Shown here: positions 27,435 through 36,281 of the stretch, piece after piece
How positions within the stretch are numbered: position 1 is the stretch's first letter
Layout of the letters: each line of letters starts with the position of its first letter
Source: Methylocaldum sp002005105
GTDB taxonomy: Bacteria > Pseudomonadota > Gammaproteobacteria > Methylococcales > Methylococcaceae
Reading direction: 5' to 3'
NCBI RefSeq assembly: GCF_051027545.1
Contig: NZ_CP194902.1
Coordinates: 2,232,001-2,296,000 of the forward strand
Length of the DNA stretch: 64,000 nucleotides
Notes under the pieces: generated by a model
Database searches by the model: none
Told to the model about the DNA's origin: nothing
Seen by the model: the letters and a program-made list of their open reading frames with translations, nothing else
Program-made: the position numbers and the translations under genes

Positions 27435-27504
27435 GTAGGATGCGGTGAGGGACGAACCGCATCGTTCGCGATCAATGCGTTTCGGGCACTCAGTGCATCT
27501 TACG
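27435..27504. repeat. Degenerate R2-like repeat
   Basis: Begins GTAGGATGCGGTGAGG and ends TGCATCTTACG with an internal CGAACCGCATCG, a diverged form of the GTAGGATGGGT palindromes seen elsewhere in the window. Confidence 0.5.
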
Positions 27505-27678
27505 AACTCGTTATCGGGCAGGCGGCAATAAAAATATCGGCTTGCGGCTATTCTTAACGACGGCTCAGTTTACATGTGGGTCCCGGTCGGCCAGTTTCGG
27601 CCGACCGGGACTTCTCGCGAGGCGCCGAACGAACCCGCGTGATCCGTGCGGCCATAGAAGAGTTGACGAGGAGTTAAG

Positions 27679-27873
27679 ATGTTTTACGAAGTGAAGCCTT
27701 TGGTGCTGATTCTGATCGGGGCCGCCGTGGTCATGAGTCAGACCGCCTTGGCGATACCGTTTGCCGTACTGTTGATCGTTCTCGGCGCATTCATTATGGG
27801 CATGCGTTTCATCTATCGCTCCGAAAGAGTCAGTAGAGCAAAAACCGCTTCACGGCAACGAAAGAATTTCTGA
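27679..27873 (+). CDS. Small two-segment membrane protein
   Basis: 64 residues with two hydrophobic stretches (about 7-22 and 25-43) and a basic C-terminus (YRSERVSRAKTASRQRKNF). GAGGAG lies 6 bases before the ATG, which supports translation. No family was recognised. It is isolated between a repeat and the convergent P-type ATPase gene. Confidence 0.55.
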   Translation: MFYEVKPLVLILIGAAVVMSQTALAIPFAVLLIVLGAFIMGMRFIYRSERVSRAKTASRQRKNF

Positions 27874-27969
27874 CTTACCGGGCAATCGGCATTTCGTTCC
27901 GCAGAGCCGCAGAGACCGCGGCTGTTTGGTGGGTTAATTCCAAATCGCTTTCAATAAGGCATTCATTTT

Positions 27970-28113
27970 GTAGGATGGGTAGAGCGAAGCGAAACCCATC
28001 GATGGTGGGTTAGGCCGCGAGGCCGTAACCCACCGAGCGACCTCGAATCGGTGGGTTACGCTTCGCTAACCCACCCTACGATGAATGTTCACTCGAATGC
28101 CGAATGGAATAAG
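27970..28113. repeat. R2 palindromic element, copy a
   Basis: Runs from GTAGGATGGGTAGAGCGAAG to AACCCACCCTACG and then continues ATGAATGTTCACTCGAATGC up to GGAATAAG. The last 34 bases are repeated, inverted and with about two differences, at the start of the copy at 38720. It fills the gap between the small membrane protein gene and the P-type ATPase gene, which converge here. Confidence 0.8.
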
Positions 28114-28165
28114 ATCGATGCCTAACCCGCGCGCTTTCGAAACGATGTACGATTCTGCCACCGGT

Positions 28166-30841
28166 TTAGGGCGCCGCCATTAAACTCGCCAGTCCCTTCC
28201 GCATTTCCTCCATCAATAGCATTCCCAATGCAAACGGCAGGGTAAACAGCCAGACGTCGAGCTCTATGGGCGCTGTGCCGAAGACGTCGTTGCCCCAAGG
28301 CGTGTAATCGATGAACAGGATCAAGGCGATTTCCAGCAGAATGCCGACCAGGATTAATCGGTTGTTGAAAAGGGGAGAGCGGAACAGGGGGCGGTCCGAA
28401 TGTTTGCACAGAAAGACGTTCATCACCTGCATGACGATGATGGCCGACAGACAGGCCGTGGTGGCTCGGAGATAAATCGGGTTGTCTCGGGCCAAGGTTT
28501 GGCCGTACTGCCAGCCGGCTCCATGGAGCACGTAGAAAAAAGCCGCCATGGCTGCGAGGGCTTCGAGAACTCCGAGGAACAGGTAGGCGCGCGTGAGCAA
28601 CGGCCAGGTGAGCAGTTTTTCCCTGGCCGATCGGGGCGGCTTTTTCATGCAGACGGGGTCCGGGCGGTCCGCTCCGAGTCCCAGGGCCGGCACCATATCG
28701 GTGCCGAGGTCGACCGCCAGAATCTGGATGATGGTCAGGGGCAGCGGAATGCTGAATAGGGCGAAAGCGAGGTAAGGCACGAGTTCGGGAATGTTGGACG
28801 TGAGTATGTAGGACATGAACTTGCGGATATTGCCGAATACCGCCCGCCCTTCCTCTATCGCGCTGACGATGCTCGCGAAATTGTCGTCCAGGAGAATCAT
28901 GTCGGCGGATTCCTTGGCTACGTCGGTTCCGGCAATGCCCATGGCGATGCCGATGTCGGCGGTCTTGAGCGCCGGGGCGTCGTTGACTCCGTCGCCGGTC
29001 ACCGCCACTACGTGCCGTTTGCGTTTCAGGGCGTCGACGATGCGTATCTTCTGGTCGGCGCCGAGCCGGGCGAAGATGACTTCTTCTTTGTCGAGCGCGA
29101 GCTGTAGCTGCGTGTTGGAGAGCCGCCGCAATTCGTCGCCGGTGATCACGTGGGGGTGATTGCCGCGGAGCAGACCGATTTCCCGGGCGATCGCCTTGGC
29201 GGTGTGAGGGTGATCGCCGGTGACCATGATGACCTTGATGCCTGCCTGAAGGCATTTTTCGATGGCGGACGGTACTTCTGGGCGGGGCGGATCTTCCAGT
29301 CCCACCAGGCCGGTCAGTGTCAGCCGCTCTTCCAGCCGCTCGCGCTCGTATGTCCCGGGGACTTCGCGATCGGCGAAGGCGAGAATGCGAAGCCCGCGTT
29401 CCGCCATGGTTTCTTGGGCATAGACAAACCGGCGGCGCATTTCCTCGGTCAGCGGCACGATTTCTTCGCCGATCTGAACATCGGAGCACAGCGGCAGCAC
29501 GGTTTCCAGGGCGCCTTTGGCATACAGCCGGTTCCCCTCCGGCGTGCGGCTCAAAATCGAAAGGCGCTTCCGGTCCGTATCGAAAGGGATCTCGTCGATT
29601 TTCGGATAGGCGGCGGTATCGTTCAGGAACCGTTCCGCCATCCGCACCAGCGCGATCTCCATGGGATCGCCGAGTAGCTCCCGCTTTCCGTCGCGGCTCG
29701 TTTCCTTCAGGTTCTGGCAGTTGCGCGCGCACTCCCAAAGTCTCGGGTATGTCGCCGCGAGTTGTTCGTCGATATCTTCCGGATGCCGAATCTCATTGCC
29801 GAAGAAGATTTGTCTCGCCGCCATGCGGTTTTGCGTCAGGGTGCCGGTCTTGTCCGTGCAGATGACGGTAGCCGAGCCCAGTGTTTCGACCGAAGGCAGA
29901 TGGCGTACCAAGGCATTGCGTTTGGCCATGCGCTGCGTGGCCATGGCGAGGGAGAGGGTAACCGTGGGCAGCAGGCCTTCCGGAACATTTGCGACGATGA
30001 TGCCGATGGCGAAGATGAAATCCTGCCAAAACGACAGCCCGACCGCTCGCCCGATGAAAAAAAAGACGATGCCCAATGAGACGGCGAGCATGCCGACGAT
30101 CCGGCTCAGGCGGAGGATTTCGTTTTGGAGAGGGGAAACGGGTTCGCCAGCCGTTTGAGTGAGGTGGGCGATCTTGCCGAATTCGGTGTGCATGCCGGTG
30201 TGGAAGACCACCGCCCGTCCTTCGCCGGAGACGACGGCGGTACCCGCCAGCAGGACATTGCGAGCGTGAATGAGCTCGTCCGTCGCCGAGGGCTGCGCGT
30301 CTCTGGCTTGGGGTAAGGCTTCGCCGGTTACCGTGGCGTTGTTCACCCTCAGGGCAAAAGCCTCCAGAACCCGGGAGTCGGCGGGTATGTTGTCGCCTTC
30401 CTGCAGCAGGATCACATCGCCCGGCACGATGTCCGAAGCATCCGCAAGGCGCACGCTGCCTTCGCGCATCACCTTGATTTGCAGCGGCAGGAGCTTTTGC
30501 AGCGCGGCGATGGCTCTTTCGGCCCGGTATTCCTGCCAGAACGAAAACAGCCCGTTGACGAGGATCACGCCGATAATGGCGAAACCCAGAGTTTCCATGC
30601 CTTCCCCCGGCGCTTTCCAATCCCCGAAAAACGCCAATGCCGCGGCAAGCCAGAGGAGCAGGGCGAAAAAGTGAGTGAACTGCCTGGCGAAGCGTAGTGC
30701 GACGGATTCCCGCTCGAACTCCGTAAGCCGGTTGGCACCATATTCACGGAGCCGGCGGGCCGCTTCGGTTTCACTTAGCCCTTCGGGTTGAGTATGAAGG
30801 CTTGTCAAGGCCTGATCGGGTTGGAGATGATGGATTTTCAT
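28166..30841 (-). CDS. P-type cation ATPase, type IIC-like (Na+/K+-ATPase-related)
   Basis: 891 residues from the ATG at 30841 (upstream in-frame start at 30871 possible). The phosphorylation motif ICTDKTGTLTQN has Asp330; TGES-type TVTGEALP, TGDGVNDAPAL and about ten membrane segments are present. M4 reads IIVANVPEGLLPTVTLSLAM and M5-M6 read YILTSNIPELVPYLAF and ILAVDLGTDMVPALGLGAD, which follow Na+/K+-ATPase M4 (NVPEGLLATVT), M5 (LTSNIPE with Ser) and M6 (DLGTDMVPA with both Asp) rather than the SERCA pattern. It probably exports Na+ or exchanges cations at the inner membrane. No beta subunit is seen. It stands alone. Confidence 0.9.
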   Translation of the reverse strand: MKIHHLQPDQALTSLHTQPEGLSETEAARRLREYGANRLTEFERESVALRFARQFTHFFALLLWLAAALAFFGDWKAPGEGMETLGFAIIGVILVNGLFSFWQEYRAERAIAALQKLLPLQIKVMREGSVRLADASDIVPGDVILLQEGDNIPADSRVLEAFALRVNNATVTGEALPQARDAQPSATDELIHARNVLLAGTAVVSGEGRAVVFHTGMHTEFGKIAHLTQTAGEPVSPLQNEILRLSRIVGMLAVSLGIVFFFIGRAVGLSFWQDFIFAIGIIVANVPEGLLPTVTLSLAMATQRMAKRNALVRHLPSVETLGSATVICTDKTGTLTQNRMAARQIFFGNEIRHPEDIDEQLAATYPRLWECARNCQNLKETSRDGKRELLGDPMEIALVRMAERFLNDTAAYPKIDEIPFDTDRKRLSILSRTPEGNRLYAKGALETVLPLCSDVQIGEEIVPLTEEMRRRFVYAQETMAERGLRILAFADREVPGTYERERLEERLTLTGLVGLEDPPRPEVPSAIEKCLQAGIKVIMVTGDHPHTAKAIAREIGLLRGNHPHVITGDELRRLSNTQLQLALDKEEVIFARLGADQKIRIVDALKRKRHVVAVTGDGVNDAPALKTADIGIAMGIAGTDVAKESADMILLDDNFASIVSAIEEGRAVFGNIRKFMSYILTSNIPELVPYLAFALFSIPLPLTIIQILAVDLGTDMVPALGLGADRPDPVCMKKPPRSAREKLLTWPLLTRAYLFLGVLEALAAMAAFFYVLHGAGWQYGQTLARDNPIYLRATTACLSAIIVMQVMNVFLCKHSDRPLFRSPLFNNRLILVGILLEIALILFIDYTPWGNDVFGTAPIELDVWLFTLPFALGMLLMEEMRKGLASLMAAP

Positions 30842-31030
30842 GCCGCCTTTTGGGGTGAACCGATCCAGCAAACGCCTTGGCCGCCGTAGGCAATTTCGCG
30901 GATTTTCGTCAAGCGGCCGAAATATGTACAGAAAAAGAACTTATATGCTATAAACCCCGCGCTATCACGCCGATGTTTCAATACGCGGACAGTTAGAACC
31001 CACTTAAACTAAACAGTCGGTTTACAGAGT

Positions 31031-31690
31031 ATGACCAATCAACAATTCGATAAGACTCGCTTTTCTGTTCTGAGAAATGGTTTTTGCGCCTTCTCTATCG
31101 CCGTGGCTGGGCTATTGGCCGGCTGCGATGCCGGTCCCGGCGGCAGTTCTTCTGCGCCGGCCATGTCTGAAGCGAAAATCAGCGGGAACGTTCAGGATCA
31201 ACACGGTCCTGTTACGGATGCCAAGATCGAAGTGCGGGACAAGAACGGTCAGTTAGTGACGACGACGGAGGTTACGAGCACCTCGAACCAGTACTCGATT
31301 ACCGTCCCCGCGGGCACTGCGTATCCCATCGTGCTGACCGCCACTCCGAACAATCCGGCGCCGGGTCGCGGTCCGGTCAAGGCCGTGGTAACCAGTTCAC
31401 TAGCCGACCGTATGGACATCACCGACGTCACCACCATCGTGGTCGATTCGGCCATGACCTTGGGCGGCTTGACCGAAGCGAACATCGCCAAGGCGTCCGG
31501 CGGCGCGATCGGCTTGCGCCAGCGCCAAGGCGCGAGCGCGGCAGCGGGCGGCGGCGGTGCGGGTCCCGGCCAGAGCGGCGGCGGCGTCAGCCGTGGTGGG
31601 CATGGCGGGCATGGCGAGCATGTGCCTTCCGGTTCCGGCGCATCTCCGTCCGACAGCAGCTCCGACCAACAGCAGCCGGCGCAGCAGTAA
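31031..31690 (+). CDS. Lipoprotein with carboxypeptidase-regulatory-like domain
   Basis: 219 residues. The N-terminal hydrophobic segment ends in the lipobox LLAGCDAG, so it is a predicted lipoprotein. Residues 45-110 (AKISGNVQDQHGPVTDAKIE followed by SNQYSITVPAGTAYPIVLTA) look like a CarboxypepD_reg/CnaB-type beta sandwich. The C-terminal 60 residues are Gly-Ser-Gln-His-rich low complexity (GGGGAGPGQSGGG, GGHGGHGEH) and may bind metal or be disordered. Function unknown. A strong terminator follows at 31766. Confidence 0.65.
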   Translation: MTNQQFDKTRFSVLRNGFCAFSIAVAGLLAGCDAGPGGSSSAPAMSEAKISGNVQDQHGPVTDAKIEVRDKNGQLVTTTEVTSTSNQYSITVPAGTAYPIVLTATPNNPAPGRGPVKAVVTSSLADRMDITDVTTIVVDSAMTLGGLTEANIAKASGGAIGLRQRQGASAAAGGGGAGPGQSGGGVSRGGHGGHGEHVPSGSGASPSDSSSDQQQPAQQ

Positions 31691-31765
31691 TGCGGCGTAA
31701 TCGACTTTAGCCTTTCGGCCGGGGTGCTTTAGCTTTTTTAAAGACTCCCGGCGATTTTCCCGAAG

Positions 31766-31808
31766 CCGGCAGATGAGCTCGACGGAGCCGTCTGCCGGTT
31801 TTCTTTTT
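31766..31808 (+). terminator. Rho-independent terminator
   Basis: Stem CCGGCAGA (31766-31773) and TCTGCCGG (31791-31798), followed by TTTTCTTTTT. It lies 76 bp after the lipoprotein stop codon and on the same strand. Confidence 0.9.
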
Positions 31809-31840
31809 GGTCGCGGCTCGGACCTTGTTGAAACGGGCAG

Positions 31841-31904
31841 GCCGCGATTGGAAGGGTCGCGACTAAAGCGACCGTTTGCGATTGGGAAGGGATTGCCGAC
31901 CTAC
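31841..31904. repeat. Partial R1 repeat, copy d
   Basis: Only one arm is well preserved (GGGATTGCCGACCTAC, ending at 31904); the other side (GGGTCGCGACTAAAGCGACC) is a different short palindrome. It sits in the gap between two convergent operons. Confidence 0.5.
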
Positions 31905-31955
31905 CTATCGGGCTCTCTGACACCGACCAGAGAGGGATACGGGAAGCGGGAGTCC

Positions 31956-33638
31956 CTACAAGCGTATGGGCTTTTTGGGCAGCGTGTCGGTAGGTGAGAG
32001 TTCCGGCAGCACGGGCAAGCGGACCACAAATTCGCTGCCTTGGCCGGGACCGGGACTGGAGACGCACACGTTTCCTCCGTGCAATTCCACTAAGCGGCGG
32101 ACGATCGTGAGACCAATGCCGAGACCGCCTTGGGATCGATCGAGCGTGCGCTCGGCCTGGGTGAAGAGATCGAAGACCTGGGGCAGTATCTCGGCCGGTA
32201 TGCCGAGACCGGTGTCCCGCACGCGAAGCTCGATGTCGGAGCCGTCCCGATTTGCGGTGAGCCAGAGGGCGCCCCCTTTCGGCGTGTATTTGGCGGCATT
32301 GTTCAGCAAATTGCCCAAGACTTGGATCAGCCGGATGCTGTCGCCCTCCAAGTATACGGGAGCGGAGGGGAGAGTGACGGTGAAGGCGTGTTTCCGTTCA
32401 TCAAGGAGAGGTCGCGTGACCTCGATGGCGCGGGCCACGATATCGCTCAGCTCGATCGTGTCTTTTTTGAGTTCCACTTTGCCGCGCGTGATGCGGGAAA
32501 CGTCGAGAAGGTCATCCACCAACCTGACCAGATGGGCCGTCTGCCGATCGATTACATCCTCCGCCCATTGATGTTGCGGATGTTGCGGACCGATCCGCCG
32601 CAGGAGTTCCACCGCATTTCGAATCGGGCCCAAGGGGTTGCGCAGTTCGTGGGCCAGCATGGCCAAGAATTCGTTCTTGCGGTGGTCGGCTTCTTGGAGT
32701 GATGTTTGGGCCTGTATCAGATCGTCGATATCCGAGCATGAGCCAAACCACTTGATGATGTGGTCGGCCTCGTCGCGGATCGGTTGGGCGCGACACATCA
32801 CCCACCGGTACTCGCCGTCTCGATGGCGGAGCCGATGCTTCATCTCGTAAGGTTCGCCGGTCTGGAGGCAATGCTTTCGGCGTTCATTGACGGGTTCCAC
32901 TTCTTCGGGATGCAGAGCCCGCATCCAGCTGAAGCCCTTTTCTGAGTCGCACGGCTGTCCGGTGAATTCATGAAAGCGCGGGTTGGTGTAGTCGACCCGC
33001 CCATCCGGACAAACCGTGAAGACGATATCCGGCACTGTCTCGGCTAGGGCGCGGAATCGCTGCTTGCTTTCGCGCAGCGCCCGCTCCACCCGCGCGCGCT
33101 GGACGATCTCCCGCCTTAAGGTTTCATTGGCTTGCACCAGTTCGGAGGTGCGCTCCTGCACCCGCGTTTCCAGTTCGGCGTAAGCTTGGCGCAATGCTTC
33201 CTGAGCCCGCTTCCGCTCGATAATCTCATGCCATTTGCTCAAGGTGCACTTGACGATATGCGGCATGGCGGACAGGGTGGCCTCGGACTTGACGAGATAA
33301 TCCAGAGCCCCGGCCTTCATCGCCTCGACTGCGATCGCCTCGTTCCCGTAGCAGGTCATAACGATGACCGGATAAGACGTATTCGAGCCTTCCTGCGGCA
33401 AAAGCTCCGTACCTTTCCCGTCGGGCAGCCGCAAATCGGTGATCACGAGATCCGGTAGGGCGACGGCAAGCGCCTCCCGCGCCTCGCGGAGATGGCGTAC
33501 CACCGTCAGACGAACGGGTTCGCCTTGAGCCTCGAATGCTCTCTGTATGAGCTCGGCGTGGCTAGTATCATCCTCGGCCAAAAGGATGTGAAGGATGGTG
33601 TCGGCTATCGGCGCAGCTGCGGATGGCTCAGGTTTCAT
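31956..33638 (-). CDS. REC-PAS-histidine kinase hybrid protein
   Basis: 560 residues: an N-terminal receiver (LLAEDDTSH, phospho-Asp in LVITDLRLPDG, KSEA for the conserved Lys), a coiled-coil linker (about 150-205), a PAS/PAC domain (FRALAETVPDIVFTVCPDGR to WFGSCSDI), HisKA with FLAMLAHELRNPLGPI and an HATPase with NLLNNAAKYTP, DTGLGIP and GGLGIGLTIV. No membrane segment, so cytoplasmic. The receiver-first order marks a phosphorelay middle component. Its start overlaps the upstream Rcp1-like regulator gene by 11 bp. Output is unknown because no DNA-binding partner is in this operon. Confidence 0.93.
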   Translation of the reverse strand: MKPEPSAAAPIADTILHILLAEDDTSHAELIQRAFEAQGEPVRLTVVRHLREAREALAVALPDLVITDLRLPDGKGTELLPQEGSNTSYPVIVMTCYGNEAIAVEAMKAGALDYLVKSEATLSAMPHIVKCTLSKWHEIIERKRAQEALRQAYAELETRVQERTSELVQANETLRREIVQRARVERALRESKQRFRALAETVPDIVFTVCPDGRVDYTNPRFHEFTGQPCDSEKGFSWMRALHPEEVEPVNERRKHCLQTGEPYEMKHRLRHRDGEYRWVMCRAQPIRDEADHIIKWFGSCSDIDDLIQAQTSLQEADHRKNEFLAMLAHELRNPLGPIRNAVELLRRIGPQHPQHQWAEDVIDRQTAHLVRLVDDLLDVSRITRGKVELKKDTIELSDIVARAIEVTRPLLDERKHAFTVTLPSAPVYLEGDSIRLIQVLGNLLNNAAKYTPKGGALWLTANRDGSDIELRVRDTGLGIPAEILPQVFDLFTQAERTLDRSQGGLGIGLTIVRRLVELHGGNVCVSSPGPGQGSEFVVRLPVLPELSPTDTLPKKPIRL

Positions 33639-34092
33639 GAACAGTTCGGTCGGACCAGGGGTAGTGATTCCAGGCCAGCCAATAAAAGCCCAGATCTTCC
33701 ATCATCCGGGTGAAATTCTCGAAATCGACGGGCTTGACGAGATAGCTGTTGGCATGCTGGCCGTAAGCTCTGGCGATGTCTTGCTCGGCTCGTGAGGTGG
33801 TGAGAATGACGACCGGCAGATTAGCAATGGACGGCGATGCCCTGATTCTACCCAGGACTTCAATGCCATTTATGCGGGGAAGGTTGAGGTCCAGCAGGAC
33901 GACGTGCGGCCTCGGGCTGGTTTGCGGATCGGCATACGCGCCCTGTCGCAGCAGATAATCCAAGGCTTCCGCGCCCTGGCTGACGTGATAGATCCGGTTC
34001 GCCACGCGGTGTTCCTGAAAACAGCGGATGACCAGTTCGGCATGATCCGGATTGTCTTCGACCAACAGGATATTCAGGACTTCTCCCTTCAT
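33628..34092 (-). CDS. Single-domain response regulator (Rcp1/CheY-like)
   Basis: 154 residues from the ATG at 34092, which overlaps the preceding stop (ATGA). It is a lone receiver domain: ILLVEDNPDHAE, phospho-acceptor in VVLLDLNLPRINGIEVLGRI, VVILTTSRAEQDI and SYLVKPVDFENF. The long beta4-alpha4 region and DLNLPR motif are typical of Rcp1-type regulators paired with phytochrome or PAS kinases. It lies between the two kinases of the operon and may shuttle phosphate between them (inference). Confidence 0.93.
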   Translation of the reverse strand: MKGEVLNILLVEDNPDHAELVIRCFQEHRVANRIYHVSQGAEALDYLLRQGAYADPQTSPRPHVVLLDLNLPRINGIEVLGRIRASPSIANLPVVILTTSRAEQDIARAYGQHANSYLVKPVDFENFTRMMEDLGFYWLAWNHYPWSDRTVHET

Positions 34093-35573
34093 GCTGGATC
34101 CCTCAGGGAAAAATAAAACGTGCAACCCAGCCCTTGACCTTCCGAGTCTACCCAGAGACTTCCGCCGTGCACCTCGACGATTCGCTTGACGATCGCCAGT
34201 CCGATTCCGGTACCCTCCGTATTGGGATCGAGCCGCTCGAACAGGCCGAAGATCTTCGTATGGTAGCTTGGCTCGATTCCGATACCGTTGTCACGTACAA
34301 AATAGACGATTTCTCCTTCTCTTGCTTCCGCGCCGATCTCGATCAAGGGTTCATCCTGGTCACCCATGAATTTGACGGCGTTTTCGATCAGGTTGAGCCA
34401 CACCTCGAAGATCCGCTTCGGATCGCCGACCGCGTCGGGCAGACCGCGGCTGATCTCGGTCCGCAGTTTACGCCCGGGAAGCCGGTCCCTCACAAGCTCG
34501 ACCGCCTCATGGACGAGAGCGCGCATCGAGACCTTTTCGGGCGGATTCGCGACGCGGCCGATGCGGGACAGTTCCAGCAGATCTTCCAGCAAGGTCTGCA
34601 TTCGGCTCGCCGCCGCACGGATCCGCCGGATGTCTCCGCGCATACGCTCGAAATCTCCCCGCGTCGCGCTTTGTTCCAGCATGCCTGAAAATCCCTGGAT
34701 GGTAATCAAGGGACTCTTGAGATCGTGCGAGGCGGTGTAAATGAACCGCTCCAATTCCGCATTTTTTTCTGTCAGCTGTTCGAGGAGAGCAGCCTGTTGT
34801 TCCTGGGCTTTTCGGCGTTCGGTCACATCGCGAATGATTCCGGTGAACAGGCGATGGTTGCCCAGAGGGGTTTCGGCGACCGTCAGTTCGATGGGAAAAG
34901 TGGATCCATCCCGACGCAGCCCGAGGACTTCGCGGCCGATGCCGATGACCCGGCGTTCCCCCGTTCTGAGATAGCGGGCAATGTAGGCGTTGTGTTCGTC
35001 GCGGTAAGGGGAGGGCATCAGGAGAGTAATGCTCTGACCTTTCACCTCCGCTTCGGTGTACCCGAACATGCGCTCGGCCGCGGGATTGAAGGTCTCGATG
35101 AGCCCCCGCTCATCGATCACGATGATGGCGTCGACGGCGGTCTCGAGAATCGCGCGCAAGCGCACCGTCTGGTTCGCCAAGGCTTTCTCGGCGAGTTTGC
35201 GGCGACTGATGTCGTGAACCGTAGCCAATACGAAACGACCTTGCTCGGCCTCTAGGAGAATTAGGCTTATATCCGCTGGAAATTCGGTTCCATCCTTGCG
35301 CAAGCCGAAAAGATCCAGTCCTTCCCCCATGGGGCGGGAGCGGGGATGTTCGGCGTAACCCGCACGCTGTTCTCGATGCCGCCCGCGAAACCGTTCCGGC
35401 ATGAGGTCTTCGACCGTGAGTTCCGCCAGTTCTTCGCGGGCATAGCCGAAAAGTTTTTCCAGCGCGGGATTGGAAAAAAGGATTTTTCCCTTGATGTCCG
35501 TAATCGCCATGCCATCCAAAGAGGACTCCAGCCATACACCGAAGTTCTTTTTTTTCAGCAGGAATTCCATCAT
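34089..35573 (-). CDS. Double-PAS sensor histidine kinase
   Basis: 494 residues from the first of two adjacent ATG codons at 35573; an upstream TTG in frame at 35621 is less likely. Two PAS-PAC units (GVWLESSLDGMAITDIKGKI to HDISRRKLAEKA; ILETAVDAIIVIDERGLIET to VTERRKAQEQ) are followed by a coiled coil, HisKA (FIYTASHDLKSPLITIQGF) and HATPase (NLIENAVKFMGD, VRDNGIGIEP, GTGIGLAIVKRI). The PAS units resemble FixL-type sensors but a heme His cannot be confirmed. Cytoplasmic. It heads the operon kinase-regulator-hybrid kinase. Confidence 0.93.
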   Translation of the reverse strand: MMEFLLKKKNFGVWLESSLDGMAITDIKGKILFSNPALEKLFGYAREELAELTVEDLMPERFRGRHREQRAGYAEHPRSRPMGEGLDLFGLRKDGTEFPADISLILLEAEQGRFVLATVHDISRRKLAEKALANQTVRLRAILETAVDAIIVIDERGLIETFNPAAERMFGYTEAEVKGQSITLLMPSPYRDEHNAYIARYLRTGERRVIGIGREVLGLRRDGSTFPIELTVAETPLGNHRLFTGIIRDVTERRKAQEQQAALLEQLTEKNAELERFIYTASHDLKSPLITIQGFSGMLEQSATRGDFERMRGDIRRIRAAASRMQTLLEDLLELSRIGRVANPPEKVSMRALVHEAVELVRDRLPGRKLRTEISRGLPDAVGDPKRIFEVWLNLIENAVKFMGDQDEPLIEIGAEAREGEIVYFVRDNGIGIEPSYHTKIFGLFERLDPNTEGTGIGLAIVKRIVEVHGGSLWVDSEGQGLGCTFYFSLRDPA

Positions 35574-35660
35574 GAAATGCCCGGAAAATGGTAAGAAACC
35601 CTTGATCGGTGAATCGATCAAGTGATTTTAAGCCGGTTGCAGTAAGAAAATTCTTATTTT

Positions 35661-36281
35661 TTAAAGGGTAATCAGTCCGTGGCGCAAGGCTAGATGGGTG
35701 AGTTGCACGACATTCGCAAGCCGGAGTTTTCGCATGAGATGCGTTTGATGCACGCTGATGGTCTTGGGGCTGGTGTGCAAGAGCTCGGCGATTTCCGCCA
35801 CGGAACGACCCTGGGCCAGATGGCGGAAAACCTCGAATTCGCGCGGCGTCAAGAGCTCTACGGGCTTTTGCGATTGAGTCGACGCGGCTCGTTTCAGATG
35901 TTTGTCGAAGAAAAAGTCGCCGCTGAAGACGATCCGTGTCGCTTCCACGATCAATTTGGCCGCGCTCCGCTTGCCGATATACCCCCGGACGCCGGTTTCC
36001 CGCGCGCGCTCGATGAGCACTTCGCTTTCATAAGCGGAAAACATCAGAATTCGCGCCCGGGAATCGCGTTTCAGAATCTTGCGGGCTGCTTCGAGTCCGC
36101 TGATGCCGGGAAGGGCCACGTCCATGACGACGATGTCCGGCTGGTGCTTCAGATAGGCCTGATAGGCATCTTCCCCGTCTGCCGCTTCGGCCAGGACGGT
36201 GATATCGGGCGCTTGCTCCAATAGGCGCCGGTAGCCGCTGCGCACTACCGGATGATCGTCGACTAGCAGTACGGAGATCAT
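35661..36281 (-). CDS. NarL/LuxR-type response regulator
   Basis: 206 residues: receiver domain (SVLLVDDHPVVRSGYRRLLE, phospho-Asp in DIVVMDVALPGISGLEA) and a LuxR-type DNA-binding domain (LTPREFEVFRHLAQGRSVAE and ISVHQTHLMRKLRL). The order and the segment RGYIGKRSAAKLIVEA resemble UvrY/NarL regulators. It overlaps the stop of the CBS-GAF kinase by 4 bp, so the two are a cognate pair. Its targets are not identified. Confidence 0.95.
   Translation of the reverse strand: MISVLLVDDHPVVRSGYRRLLEQAPDITVLAEAADGEDAYQAYLKHQPDIVVMDVALPGISGLEAARKILKRDSRARILMFSAYESEVLIERARETGVRGYIGKRSAAKLIVEATRIVFSGDFFFDKHLKRAASTQSQKPVELLTPREFEVFRHLAQGRSVAEIAELLHTSPKTISVHQTHLMRKLRLANVVQLTHLALRHGLITL

Noticed and set aside
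28122..29738. 538-codon minus-strand frame over the 3' half of the P-type ATPase gene
   Set aside because: Same strand but a different frame; the product is Arg/Pro/Gly-rich nonsense and the ATPase frame is fully motif-supported.
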